Shown here one piece after another: positions 34,887-47,499 of a DNA stretch of 64,000 nucleotides. Origin of the DNA: Gentiana macrophylla (taxonomy: Eukaryota > Streptophyta > Magnoliopsida > Gentianales > Gentianaceae); contig CM047808.1 of the NCBI GenBank assembly GCA_026214975.1, positions 7,962,267 to 8,026,266 on the forward strand, given 5' to 3'. Numbering within the stretch: the first letter of the stretch is position 1; each line of letters begins with the position of its first letter. The notes beneath the pieces are model-generated. The model saw nothing but the letters and a program-made list of their open reading frames with translations. It did not search any database and had not been told where the DNA came from. The translations under genes and the position numbers were made by a program.

Positions 34887-35478
34887 ATTTTATGTCTATG
34901 TTTGATTCAACATTTTACTACACATTTTATTTTTTTCGACATTTTCATTTAGATTTCGGTTTGTTTTCGTTTTCGTTTATTTTCGTTTTATAATCGTTTT
35001 CTCGAAATATTGTTTACATTCTAAGTCGTTTTAATTTTTTTTATGAACTATAAAAATCACAAAAATAATTTTGTATCATTATTGAGTCGTTTTCAAAATA
35101 TAACTAATGTGTCATTTTATCCGTCCGTATCAAGATGGATGAATTAATTCAACGTTTATCAAAATATCTTCAAGGCAAGTGGAAGCCTTGTTACACCTGT
35201 GAAGTAAAAAAACAAAACACAATTTGACTTTTACCTCTGTACTCGGTTAAATGATTTTACACCCGGACCGATCCGGCCTATTCTCGGCCCGGGCCGTGAA
35301 GAAAAAAAGAATGAGTCATTTTTGAGTCCGTCTAATGCAGCCACGTATGTTTTATTTTCTACCTATTAAAGGAAAGGCAATCATGAAGTAGAACCTTGCC
35401 ATTCCTTTAACCTTCTATCTTGTTACTATTAGTTATATCTCTACTTTCATCTGTTTTAAGTTTTAGTCCATTTTTAAA
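34887..35478. other. Spacer and leader between the two post-pol ORFs
   Basis: T-rich non-coding DNA to about 35250, then CCCGGACCGATCCGGCCTAT (35261-35280) and CGGCCCGGGCCG, resembling the GC-rich block ahead of the first ORF (CGGACCGAGTCGG and ACCGGACCGGTCCGG at 32943-32978). Suggests each ORF has a similar leader. Confidence 0.6.
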
Positions 35479-36313
35479 ATGTCAAACAGTTCCTCGCCAT
35501 CGGTAAACTCGTATGAGCCGGACACTCCAGATGCTCAGGAGTCTCAAGCTTCTACACTTAATTTTCCCTTGCACCCTCGTTTTACTAATTCTCCAATCCT
35601 ATTGGAGAAAGGTTTAAATTTTGATAAGATAGATCGATGGGGAAAAACGGTGAACCGAGGTTTTGGTTGGAAAAAATTTGTGAGTGCGCCACGAGGGAGA
35701 GTTAATATTTCGGTTGTGAGAGAATTTTACTCGGCCTTAGTGTCAACATCCATGATAGAGTCTACACAGATCGTTTTGGTAAGATGAGTGAGTTTGTTCC
35801 TTCTCTTCGTCGGGTTATAAACCAAAATTTTGAAATACACTTTGTTCACGATACTGACATTTCGAGATGAAATGGGGACTAGACAATGCATATAATCATT
35901 TGAATAAGGTGCATGAGTCTTTCCAATGTCTGTTTCCACTTTTCGACACAAATCACGATATGTCTACACGAGCTCTACTTCCACACCTAAAAGCGTGGAA
36001 GCATTTTATCAATTCTAGAGTGTATCCCACCTGGGATTTTGCTAGCCTTGCTGAAGAAGAAATGCTTCTGCTCTATGCTTTGGCATTTGGTGAATTTGTT
36101 GATTGGGGTATATTGATTCAGAGGACAGTTTCGACATTTGCACTAATAAGAGGTAATAGGGGGAAGCCTATGCCTAATGCTTGGTTGATTTCGCGTCTGT
36201 GCATTCAGATGAATGGAGTTGGAGAACTTGAGACGGATGAGATTTTTCCGTTTAGAGATTATAGAGTTGGCTTACTACCGGTTGATACACCGGGTTGTTC
36301 GTCAACAGTTTAG
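35479..36313 (+). pseudogene. Second, diverged copy of the post-pol transposon-protein ORF (frame-broken)
   Basis: Starts MSNSSSPSVNSYEPDTPD. It repeats the first ORF's domain in diverged form: EKGLNFDKIDRWG (against EKGLDFDDLGDEV), SVVREFYSAL (against TLVAEFYSVL), HFINSRVYPTWDFASL (against RFISHNLYPSSKH), VDWGILIQRTVSTFAL (against VGKLMFKRVFESIVIA), AWLISRLCIQMNGV (against PCFISDLCRRAGVP). Frame shifts near 35785 and 35865 divide it into three pieces, the last ending TAG at 36311. It lacks the long Pro/Ser/Gln tail, so it would be about 275 aa. Similarity judged by eye. Confidence 0.75.
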
Positions 36314-36824
36314 ATGGTTTGTTTGTGAGTTTATGTTGGTTTAAGGTTTTTAATAAGTTAAGTTAGTAGTAATAAGTTTTTAATTATGTTGTTTTTTTAG
36401 TTTGTAATAGTTTTTTTTATATTTAATATATGTGTTTGAGTGTTATAGTATATTAGTATACGTTTAGTACAAAATCAAAATAATAATCATATTAGATAAT
36501 TTTAATTTTATTTTCAAACCTATCTTTTTTACTACTCATTCAACATCGGGACGATGTCACTTCTTAAGTGGGGAGTAGAATTAGGTTAGAAAATTCATTA
36601 AAATTTTCGAAAAATAGTTAAAAAAATATATTATAATTATATTATATGTCTAATTTAGGATTTAATGAGATTTTAAGTTTATATAATTAAGTAATTAATA
36701 TTAAATATTGTTTTCATGAAATTATATAAGTATGTTGATATTTATAAGTAAATTTTTTAGAATCATTTTCTTTTCAAATATGAATTATGAATTTGGAATT
36801 GGACTAGGATGATGACGATTTTTG

Positions 36825-36915
<91 letters not shown>

Positions 36916-38085
36916 CCAAATAGCCTACCTAAATAAATTTCCAATTTTATCCCTACCTCAACCTTGATTAGAGTGATCAAGACCTCACCAAATTGCCATT
37001 TTGATTAAATAGAAGTAACCGACCTTTAGCTAATTTTGGTCTACATTTCCTTGAAATTTCCGCAAGTTTGTACGTACTTATGAAAAGAAATGAAGATGTA
37101 AAAAGCTAAGTTTTGGTATATGCTGAGATTGGAAAAATTAGATAAGTATTAGTATATTCGATTTTACCTCATGACACTTGCAAGATAGTCGATTCTGGTG
37201 ATAAATTCGGATATGTTAATATGCTATAAAAGAATTAAGAACGAAGCACCATATTTACACAGATTAATCAAATATCAGGTATCTTCCTTATCTGTGATCG
37301 ACAATTTAAAATAAAAAGTACAAATCGGTTGTAGCTACCAATGATTTGAGTGCAGTAGGGTGTTATCACGAAATGTCTTATATCACTTTATGAGGTATAA
37401 AGGCTCCGATTGCTGATGATAAGTAGTCCAACTAGGTATTATCTCGAAATGTCCTATTCTTTGGGAATGAAGGCATAAAATGAAAAAGAATAAGTCGAAT
37501 CATAAGATCTCAAGAATGATTACAAGTTTAAGGAAACCGGACTTGTAATTTTCGATCGAAAGAGTAGTACTCGATCAATCTTGATGAAGCAATGCTTGTA
37601 AGTTTGATTTTCTACACACACGCACGCTTTTTGTTCTTGATTGAAAAAAAAGAGAGAAAATCTGAAAAATAGAAGATGATGCTATTAATTGCGATTGTTT
37701 TTGATCAAGAATATGAAGATGTAGGTACGTACGACTTGCCTCTTTCTCTTTTTGATTTCGTCTTTCAATTAAACAACATCCTGAGCCTAAACTATATAAG
37801 CCATTTAGTCAACTATCTGACCAAGTTTACGATTCCAGGATTTCATAATAGTTACGGAAAAAATAATTCTAATATTTTATTTATACTTATTAAGTATTAC
37901 ATATACAATTTTATCTGAATAATGTTTGATGTTAAGCTATTTAAGTTATATACATTTTTTTTGTCTCCTTACAATTTTAAATTAGAATAAGTAATATATT
38001 TATAATATTGACAATAATAATTAAATATGAATTGTAATCTAATCAATTATTACCGCTTATTTTTTCTCGAGGACGATCAAAAGCT
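36314..38085 (+). other. Athila 3' non-coding region
   Basis: AT-rich, no ORF I can support. Contains a polypurine 13-mer AAGTGGGGAGTAG (36566-36578), a 34-bp A-run and (TA)n (36827-36914), and diffuse text to the real polypurine tract at 38086. Confidence 0.7.
36827..36914. repeat. A-run plus (TA)n microsatellite
   Basis: About 34 A followed by about 27 TA units. Confidence 0.95.
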
Positions 38086-38098
38086 AAGTGGGGAGTAG
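38086..38098 (+). other. Polypurine tract of the Athila element
   Basis: AAGTGGGGAGTAG immediately before the 3' LTR; primes plus-strand synthesis in LTR elements. Confidence 0.85.
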
Positions 38099-38099
38099 T

Positions 38100-39796
38100 C
38101 GATGTATTACTTTTATATGATTAAAATTACGTTATATTATTATGTTTTATCAACGAATTCTATATAAAATATATGAAATTATGATACAAATAGTATGAAA
38201 TATTAATCTTTATAGTTTAGTAAAGTTAGTAGTAAAAGTTAGTAATAATAGTAAAAAGTTATCGTTTTGTACCGATTTTAGTAAATCGGAGTGTCGTGTC
38301 AGATTTACGTGGGTATTTGTGATATTTTATTGCAGATTTATAAGCCAAGACCCCGATAATTGACATCTTAAAGTATAATCATATCTTTGGAAGGAATTAG
38401 AGAGTGTCACGAGCTTAAGTGGTCAAGTGGTCAATCGAAGTGGTCAAGTGGCTAATCGAATTGATTAAGTGGTAATCGAGAAATATCTCCGACAAACAAA
38501 TGGCTCATCAAAAAGACATTTTCTGAAGAAGAGTCCTTCAAGAAAGTTGTAGATTATTCAACGAGCTTTCCAATGGATCTTGAATCATGTCGTTTGGAGT
38601 TCGGAATCAAAAGTTATGAATTTTATAAGTTTTATATATAATTATAATTATAATTATAATTATAATTAACCGCTGCACATGCTAATGATTATGGATGGTG
38701 GGAGTAATCATCAACCCGACCCGGTCCGGCCTCAACCCGACCCGGGCCGGCCTTGCCCCATTTTCTATAAATAGGAGCTTTGCAGAGCTCATTTGGTTTG
38801 TACCACAATATATATATACACCGTATTCTATATATATATATATATATATATCTATCTCCCTCTTTAGTTTTGTAAATATGCCTTATGCCGAAATAAATAA
38901 TGTAGTAGTAGTATCGTAGTAATGCTCGGGAAATTCTCGGAAGTTCGGTGTTGCTGAAGTCGTTGTAATGTCCGGAAAAGACGATTTCTGAGTCAGCAGT
39001 GTAATCGGGTAATTTCTATAATAATTATGTTTATGTTTGTTATTTTCATCTTTTTAGCTTTTATAATGTTATTAGGCTAGATCTAATAACTAGCCAAAGT
39101 TATGTAATCGTTTTATTTCGATCTTTTCGGTAAAGGAATGTTGTCTGAGTAAAATTGACTAAAATTGAGTTAAATGAATCTTTTTCTATTTGCTTCATAA
39201 TGATAATATATTCGGATTGACGTAATTAACCAAGATGAATCGCTACATATAACCTGGCGATGAACTGACCAGAGAATTCAGGATATGGGATAAAGATAGA
39301 AAAACCGGAGGGTAAAATTGGCCGTGCGAAAGCATGACAACGGAATCCTATTTCCTACCCGGGGGCAGATTTGTCCTGGGAAAGGTAAATCTTATTAAAA
39401 TTGTGCTCGAGATCGTAATAATGTTAAAATCAACAGTTTAATTGAAACTATCACCGGAAAGTTAAATCGATCCGCCTGACAACCGGAGCCTTTTGAATAA
39501 CATCGGCCGTTTGACAAACAGAATCACCTCTTTTATCCGTGGTAGATTTGTACTCGGTACCTGTTCAGACTAACTAAGTTTAGCATGGGGCAGTGGTGGA
39601 CATTGGACTGATGACATTTGACATATGACAATTTCATACGCTCGTGTGAGGAGGAATTGTTGACTATAGGAGTACACCGTTTCATTTACTCAATTGGACC
39701 TAAAATATAAAGGAAGATCGAACACATTCCATTCTTGAAAAGATCGTATAAATTGATTATATATACTTTGGCTAGTTTAGTCTATATATTATATTT

Positions 39797-39847
<51 letters not shown>

Positions 39848-40135
39848 CGATCTATGTACATCTATATATATTTATATATCTATATATATTATATTAGAAT
39901 AACTTTTAAATTACGTATTTATTTTATGTTGGTTAGAATAGTAGTAATCTGTGTTATAAAATTGCGGTTTAGATCGAGTTAATAACAGGTCTTTGGTGTT
40001 TAACCACACTTAAAAGAATTACCACTTGTTTTCCACGAGGATTCGACACTCGACTCACCACACTAGCACTATGATTTGACCCGTGCACACATCGCCGGTA
40101 AGGATCTGAAAGTAGCACCTAGAAAGGGTCCGTCA
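38100..40135 (+). repeat. 3' LTR of the Athila-like element
   Basis: 2036 bp; begins CGATGTATTAC (first T of the terminal TG changed) and ends GGGTCCGTCA, then GCCAT. It has an extra 21-bp block CCTCAACCCGACCCGGGCCGG (near 38731) next to a near-identical one, and a longer AT microsatellite (about 39796-39845) than the 5' LTR. Confidence 0.95.
38766..38773 (+). promoter_or_regulatory. TATA box of 3' LTR
   Basis: TATAAATA, same context as in the 5' LTR. Confidence 0.55.
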
Positions 40136-40306
40136 GCCATCAAACCTTGCATTAATGAGAGGAGAAAAAAAGAAGCGTGTACGTAGTCCCTGCCTTTTAA
40201 ATGTGCCGGGCAAAATGTCAAATATATAGAATGGGTGATAAGAAGAAGGAATAGATTAACAGACTAGTAAAACAGTGGGGTGATATGAGAGTAAGGTAGT
40301 GTGACT

Positions 40307-40529
40307 CAGGGGCGGCTACACCTTATGAGATATGGGTCAGCCGATCCCTTAAAAAAATACTACAATCGGTTTTTTTATACACATAAATATGTGAAGCCGA
40401 CCCGCTTATTTTTATATATTGATTCATATTTGTCCGTATTGAGCTAAAAAAATATATGAACTAAGTTTAGTAATTACAAAATATGATAAATTTTCAACCC
40501 GTATCACCAAATTTCTAGAGTTGCCCCTA
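40307..40529. mobile_element. hAT-type MITE
   Basis: 223 bp, left end CAGGGGCGGCTACACC, right end TCTAGAGTTGCCCCTA (imperfect inverted repeats). Flanks GTGTGACT and ATGTGAGT match at 6 of 8 positions, an old 8-bp target duplication. The CAGGGGCGGCT terminus is typical of plant hAT MITEs. Confidence 0.7.
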
Positions 40530-40673
40530 ATGTGAGTTTGGGTGGGTGGGGCGTGGGGGTGGAACTATATGGACCATAATAAGGTCCATGAACCCCCTAC
40601 AAATTTATCTATGAATTACATTTAAAAAAGAATTGGATCCCGTAAAACAAGTTTACTCTAGGAAAATTGTATG

Positions 40674-42476
40674 TGTTAGGAAATCACTAGTTTAACACAG
40701 CGGAATTTAAAATTTGATTTCCTTTTCTAGATCGTTCTTCATTTAATGCAATAAACACGTTAAGTAGTTTGACGGTTATACCTTGATGATCTATAAGATC
40801 GTCGCTTTGACCGTCAACGGAGAGTAGTTCAGTGCGCAAGCCGTCCACGTGTCCGGCCTCTATCGCTAATCCACACGAACCCCTTGCCGGAATCCTCCTT
40901 GGATTGCTATTGGAAAACTCCGGTTGCTAGACCGGCCCTTTTCCTCTCTCAAACTCACTATAGGTTGCTCTCTATTTTACACAAGAACTATGAGCTCTTG
41001 CAATTGTGTACAAAAGAGCTTGACACCCACCTCTTATTTATAGCTAGAGGTGGCGCCCCAATAGTGTGTAGGAGAATAAAACATTTTCCCAATAAAATAA
41101 AGAAAATCTTTTAAATTGATTTATCTCTTTTATTATAATTAATTTTGCTAATATATTATATTGAATATAATTATCTTATTACCATAAATCTATTTTTTTT
41201 CAAAATCAATTAATATCTTATATTAATATTATGGTAATCTTATTAATTAAAGTGCACAATCCAAGTGTATCTTAGACACTTAAAAGTGGCGCCCCATTAG
41301 TCAACTAATTGACTTCCGGAATATTCTTTAATTAATATAATTAATATCTTGTATATTATTTATTCATAATAAATAATTACCACTATATTAATTTACCACT
41401 ATAATCTTTATAGTCTAGAGATAAACTTTCCTTATTTGGTTATCAACTATAACCGCATTTTAATCCGACTCGATGTTAATATGTGTGTGACCCGATAGGC
41501 TTCCGAATATGTTGGCCGTAGACACAAAGTGCAATTTACTAAAATGCCCTTCATACCTAACGATCACGGGATAGCGTCTAGCAACACACCGTGACTCCCA
41601 ATCATCGGAAGAGTCAAAAGCAATGACTACTACCTTTCATGTGAAGCAGTTACCGTGTAACATACAATCCTATCGCTGAAATAATATCCATACGATCGTA
41701 TCTCGAGTGTCAATACATTAACGATCGTATCTTATAATCTGGATATCATGCTCTCTCGAGAATAACACATTTACTCTCACTTTGCAAAAATTCTCAAGGG
41801 CTAAACATTCTTATAAGAAGGCCATTTCGGATATTCGATCCCAATCATAGGATACGCGATTCCCGGACGACCAATCATGTATACTCCGCATACTTCAATA
41901 TCATACCCAATCACTACTGCATGATCGCCCCGTGGCTAGGGGGAATCTCAATAGTGTCAAAGCATGATAATCCACACCGTGATGCCATGAAGACTCCGGT
42001 CATAAGGATAATTACACAACCGCCACATAGTGTGACACTTAATGTAAGTGGGTCAGTCTAACGTACGCATTCTCTAATACACGTCCACGTACAGTCCAAG
42101 TGTCTCTACACTCCGATAGACGAGATCTATCCATATTTTTTAAAAGATAGAAGACATCCAATATGTGCTAGTCTGATTGTACTATCAATGTCCCATTTGA
42201 TAATATGTAAGACTAGAGACATTTAAGTACCAAACTTGTTATAGTGATTAGAGATCTCATCAACCATAATCACTATCATAGTTTCTCTATCACAGTTTGA
42301 TACTAGAGACGTTACTATATATATACAACAAATAATATGAAGATTAAACATTATATAATAACATAAGTGCTTTTATTAATCATAATAAAGTTATTACATG
42401 AACTAAATAGACTGTAAATAACCCGACCCGGTCGGATCCGGTCCAACCCGATTGGGTTTAGGACACCTTTCCAACA
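40674..42476 (-). mobile_element. Solo LTR of the same copia family
   Basis: 1803 bp; its reverse complement begins TGTTGGAAAGGTGTCCTAAACC and ends GATTTCCTAACA. It follows the LTRs at 18186 and 25122 throughout, with more substitutions and indels. Flanked by GTATG (40669-40673, 42477-42481). An older, recombined insertion in the opposite orientation. Confidence 0.93.
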
Positions 42477-42481
42477 GTATG

Positions 42482-43791
42482 GACCTCTGATGAAATTCAT
42501 GGATCTGCCGTTGGTGAAGTGGCATTATTTAGTGTAGTGGCATAAGAGTAATTAGTAAGTTGGTAAGCGTAGTAATTATGAGGATCGTAAGGCTGAGGTA
42601 GGGTGGTAAGGGTCAAGTGAAAGTGGAAAGGTATGTAATTATGGTATGTTAGGGTATAGTGTGAGGTATAAGACGGTGTGATGTGGTGTGGTGGGATAGG
42701 ACGTGGGTAAGGGCGTAGTGGTTAAGATCAATGGAAGATCTAGAAAAAATTCTTAATAGATGTACCAGAGCAAATTCAAATAACCATTGGGAAAATTAGT
42801 AGTATTTTTACATTCTTAACAACAAAACTAAATCATTTTAATATCATTTTATTCGGATCTCACTAAAGACGCGGATCCCCACCTTGAATCTGAGAGGTCC
42901 GCTCCCATGGTTAAGATAATAAGTAAAGATAAAAGAATATGATGGCAGGGGTGAGATAAGCGACAGGTATGAAGGGTAGGGAAATGTAAGATGGATGGAA
43001 AAGGTGGAATGAGATGAGTGGTGAGTTTGGGATAGTGATGGTGACGATAATGAGTTTCTTAACATACTATTGAATATCATGAAAAAAAATTACACTTTTG
43101 ATCATATGTTTTTCTTCATCACTTAATAACAATCCGTTCGTAGATTATTTGATTTATTTGAGTTAATTAGTATTTAGTTGTAATAAACTTTGGATTGTAT
43201 GTAAATAGATCGACTTTGAGGCATACTCTATAAACTCCTTTTAATCATTTGATGAATACTTTTAGGGCAACCCTAAATGGACCAAATAATTACTTCGGTA
43301 CCACATTTTACATGAATTTTTTAGGGTACTTTAGAATTGCCCTATTTTTATTCATTTTTACTCAGCACACCTCGTTCTAATCTTATTATTCGGCTTATTT
43401 GTGTTTGTGGGATAAGTTTGGTTAGTGTTTCTAGTGTTGTCCAACCTTAGAGCTTATGCAATAGGTTGAAAAATACCATTGTGAATAACAGCTTTATGTA
43501 AAGTCATAGTGTGGTGTGAAAAAAAAATTCTACAATAAATTAAAAAAGTATATTTTTAGTTGTCAGATTGTGATAGTGGCAGTGGTTCTACCCCCAACCA
43601 TAACCACATCAATTTTAATATAATAATCGGAAAAAGCCTCGAATTTTCAGCCCAAAATTTCCCTCCGTCTCTTTCCCAATTTCTTCCCCTCAAAATTTTC
43701 ACCATAGTCTAAAATAATCCAAAAAAAAACCAGATCTGAATTGTTTTCTTTCTTCTTTTTTTTTAATTTTTTTTTATTTTAAGAAGAAGGG
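42482..43791. other. Intergenic region left of the MULE
   Basis: GT-rich, low-complexity DNA at 42520-42720 (GGTGTGGTGGGATAGG-like). From 43640 the text is CT-rich and leader-like (TTTCCCTCCGTCTCTTTCCC), as in plant 5' UTRs, up to the MULE target site. No exon recognised. Confidence 0.45.
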
Positions 43792-44362
43792 TTATTTTAT
43801 GGGGGAATGGCTTATATGACCCATTTTTACAAAGTATCGGACTAAAAGGGTTTTGACAATTTGGAGATTAAAAAAGAAACGGAAAAATGCAAAAAGTATT
43901 AAAAAGCTTGAACTTCCAGATTTGCCCTTACATTATAACCCATTATTTCTCTTATTTTTCCCCACTTACCAATCCATTTTACTCAGATCGAGAATCCGGT
44001 AGTTCCCAAAATCGAAGGCTCGCAATCGAATAACCCCTCCTTCATCTTCTTCACGGTAAAAACCGTTCTTGAAAACAAATTGAAACTTGTTTTTAACCAA
44101 TGTGATTGAAGATCCACTGAAGACTATAGGCTTTCTTTTTGCAAGTGTTTTCCGACGGACAGTGGTGGATTCGGTTGATTTCTGGCTGCAAATCGTCTCG
44201 ATTCACTTCAAATTCAGTTTGTGTGGTAAGTACTTAATCAGTAATTTATGGAATTAGAGTTATCGGATTTATTTGTCTTAATCCATTGAAGTGTGTTTAT
44301 GGTAATCAATTTTAGCATGTGATCGGAAGAGCTTTTTATGTATTTTGTTTATTTTGTAGTAA

Positions 44363-47300
44363 ATGGAGATGAAATACAACTTAACACATGCACAAAAGGC
44401 AAAAAGTTGTGAGATTGTTAACAGGTGCATTGATGATAAAGCTAGGTATGTGTATGATAACCTAGACAATAAGCACAAGAAATTGTTTAAAGATAGTTGC
44501 TTTGGACATTTAATTGGGCTTCATAAAATGAGTTGTTATCAAATTCTTCATCAATTGATCATGAGGCGCGTTAAAGAAGCGATAAAAGGATCAATCGTTT
44601 TGGTTTATGATCGGGGACAAGCCTTTGAGGTTTGGAGTGAATGAATTTTTAGTTGTTACGGGATTGAGAGCTGGTTACCGTGGGATGTTTGAAGAAAAAG
44701 CAGGAAGACTTTGTCGGCTTGGACAAAAATACTTTAAGGGGAAGGGCACTATAAACCGAAAGGATTTGTTGTCAGCTTTTGATCGAGTTAAGAATGGAAA
44801 TCGTAGAGATAAAGATGCATCCGACGATAAATACAATTTGGGATTGTTGGTTGTTTTGATTTTTGTTTTGTTAGCTACAGAGGAGAATGTGGCGTTGGAG
44901 TGGTGGTGGTTTGAGTTGGTGGATGATCTGGATGCATTCAACGTGTATCCTTGGGGGAACCTATCCTATAGTTGCACGATTAACTTGTTTAGGCGGAACT
45001 TAAGTGGGTTGTTCACAAAGCATGAGGATAAGATCCGAGATACATCTTATGGATTGTTGCATCTTTGTCTTGGTATGTATTATGATTTTGTTTTGTTATT
45101 TTAATTTGAAAGGCATATAATGTTGTGAAAGCTTTTTGTAAATGTGATGTGTACGTAGGCATGGGCCTTTGGAATCCATTCCGTCTTTCTGAGAAATTGG
45201 GAGGCTTGTTGATGAAACGGCTCTCCCAAGAATTTTGAAGTGGGAAGTGACAAGGAGGGTGAGCGCAGCGAAAGTCGTTGCGCTTTTTGAAGATAAGGAG
45301 GTTTGAATGTATTTCTTGTTAGGTAGTCCTGTCTTAAATTGTGTTGTTGTTGTTTGATGTTTGGATTTATGAATTCAATGTAGGTACAAGTGTTTGCAAC
45401 GATTGTGGCAAGCGATGAAGAAAAAGAAAACCGTACTACATTGAACTTATTGATGATTTTGAGATCCCAATGTTCGGTAAGCTTTGTTGAAGGCGAGAAT
45501 GTGGAACAACCATCGTCTGCCACTCCACCCCCAAAGCATCAAGCGGCTTAGATTATGAGAAGGTGAAAGATGAGGCTGTAAAGGTTCTTGAAGAGGAAAA
45601 TAAGAAGTTGTATTCTCAGTTGGAGGCTCTTCAGAAGAAGGTGGATTTGTTGGAAGCTAATTCCCAAAAAGATGTATGTTGTTCAAAATGCAACATTTGT
45701 AATGAATATTGACATGGTTGGAGTTGAGGAGGTTGGGGGAGCAATCGAAGGTAAGGAGAAGGATGAATCTGAAGGTATGGAGAAGGAAGGTGAGAAGGTT
45801 GGGGAGCAATCGCAAGGTGAGGAGAATGATGAATGCGAAGGTAAAGGAGAAGGAAGGTGATAAGGTTGAAGAACAATTTGAAGATCATGAACACAGAAAT
45901 TCTTGAAGGGCGTGAACCGAAGATCATGTCCATGAGATGGATGTTGGTGAGGAGAAGGAGCAACCCGTTACTGATAAGGTTGGGGAGAAGCAAAACCCTA
46001 AAGACAAAGGTATAACGTTAACACGAAACACTTGTAGTTGATATATTATATATGTTTAGTAATATAATGAGTAGAATATGTTGTTGATTTTGTTTGATGA
46101 ATGAATGAAGAGTTAATTGATTAACATTTTGTTTCTTGAAATTATATATGTGTAGGAAAGGATATCATAGAAGACAACGTCGGGGTTGGCAATAAGAAAG
46201 TTGTTGATGATGTTGGAAATGTGGTGGAGGTTGTTGATGATGGTGTTGTGGGGGATGAAAAGGTTGCGGGGAAGAAAAAAGCACAGTGTGAGCCATATCC
46301 TTATAATCATAACGTGAAGAGAAGGAAAGTTGATAATGTTTGTGCTTTTGATCCGTATGGAGAGTTGGACCCTGTGTTGATGCAAGAGCTTCAAATTTTT
46401 TTAGATAAGTGTGATGACAGGTATCGTTTTGGCTCACTAAACGTAAATACTTCAACTCCTTTATTGAATTGTCTTATTTAATTGTTTTTAAGCGTTGTGT
46501 AAACATAGCAAAGTTGTGAGGGTGGTTGATGAGGATGTCGAAGCCAAACAACTGAAATCAATTGTGGCAGGGGGATGGTTGGGAACCCCGGTAAGCCCAT
46601 GATGTGATGAACTAGTGCAATAGATGGCGAATTAAATGAATAAATTATGATGTTGTTAATTAATAATTTGTAATATGTATTGTTGTAGATTATAAACGCT
46701 GCATTTGTTGGAGTTCGTCGCCGCCAAACAGCGCACCGGGGGTTGTATGAACAAGATGCTCGCATTCTTGATACATACTTTTTGTGTGAGTTAAAAGAGA
46801 TGCATAGTAAGAGGGACAATGATACCACAGTGGAGAACTTAGTATTTGGGAAAAAGTTTATTAATTATGTGAATGGCGTAGTTCCAACAGACGGCAAACC
46901 ATGGGAGGGTTGTAAATGTTTGTATATTCCGGTTAACGAGAGCAGCCATTGGTTTCTTGTGAAAGTTGATCTTGGTATGAGAAAGATCTATGTGTATGAC
47001 AGTTTGGGGAATCATGTTAAAAGAGCACAACTTATTAAATGGATTGTGCCATTGCAACTTCTTATCCCTCATTTGATGAGGAAGCATGTGGTTGGTTTTA
47101 GAAATATGGCTTGAAGAAGCTTGAGGTGGAGAAAGTGGAATGTCCTCTTCAACAAAATGGGTATGTAAATTAATATTTATGCAAATAGTAATTTGGAGTA
47201 TTAGTAGATTTTAAGATGATTTACGTGGTGTTTAACTTATATGTTAATATTGTAGAGTCCGATTGTGGCATTTTCACCATTAAATTCTTGGAGTTTCGCT

Positions 47301-47395
47301 CGGAAGACTGGATATTAAAACGATTCAAAATGATCATATGCCAATGTGGAGAAAAAAGTTAGTTGCCGAGTTGATTTGCATGCCATTTTGAGCCA
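44363..47395 (+). pseudogene. MULE-borne DUF1985 / Ulp1-like C48 cysteine protease gene
   Basis: Ulp1-type enzymes cleave SUMO or ubiquitin-like modifiers; copies in MULEs are common but their role in transposition is unknown. Segment 44363-45072 has the DUF1985 domain (SCFGHLIGL, PLRFGVNEFLVVTGLRAGYRG, VYPWGNLSYS) with a frameshift near 44610. Exons follow from about 45159 (AWAFGIHSVF in a shifted frame; RRVSAAKVVALFEDKE), then an acidic E/K/G-rich linker (45600-46000), KRRKVDN, and the protease from 46690: WEGCKCLYIPVNESSHWFLVKVDL (His), KIYVYDSL (Asp) and, after an intron, SDCGIFTIKF with the catalytic Cys at 47264-47266. So the His-Asp-Cys triad is complete although the frame is broken in several places. 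Splice sites assigned by eye only. Confidence 0.82.
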
Positions 47396-47499
47396 TAGAT
47401 GTTGTGTATGTTGATGTACAAACAATTTATGAGGGTTTTGTAATGGGAAACAGTTAGCATAATGGTATATTATTGTAATAAGAAGACTGTTATGGGAAG

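Larger units (their letters stand above)
12522..40135 (+). mobile_element. Athila-like Ty3/gypsy retrotransposon with nested insertions
   Basis: Complete outer element of 27.6 kb. LTRs 12522-15269 and 38100-40135 are near-identical apart from the MITE in the first and AT-repeat length. Target-site duplication GCCAT at 12517-12521 and 40136-40140. Primer-binding site 15276-15295 (tRNA-Asp type) and polypurine tract 38086-38098 are in place. Order of contents: gag, protease, RT, RNase H, integrase, then post-pol ORFs. Insertions at 13382, 18186 and 28159, each with its own target duplication, interrupt it; without them it is about 16 kb. The long LTRs, the absence of a gag zinc knuckle in the part read, the DLGASINLM protease motif and a long post-pol region point to the Athila lineage. 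Frame breaks and a nonsense codon mean this copy is not autonomous. Confidence 0.93.

Noticed and set aside
40884..41114. 76-codon ORF
   Set aside because: Inside the minus-strand solo copia LTR.
42844..43080. 78-codon Ser/Tyr/His-rich minus ORF
   Set aside because: Low-complexity translation of GT-rich DNA; no motif.
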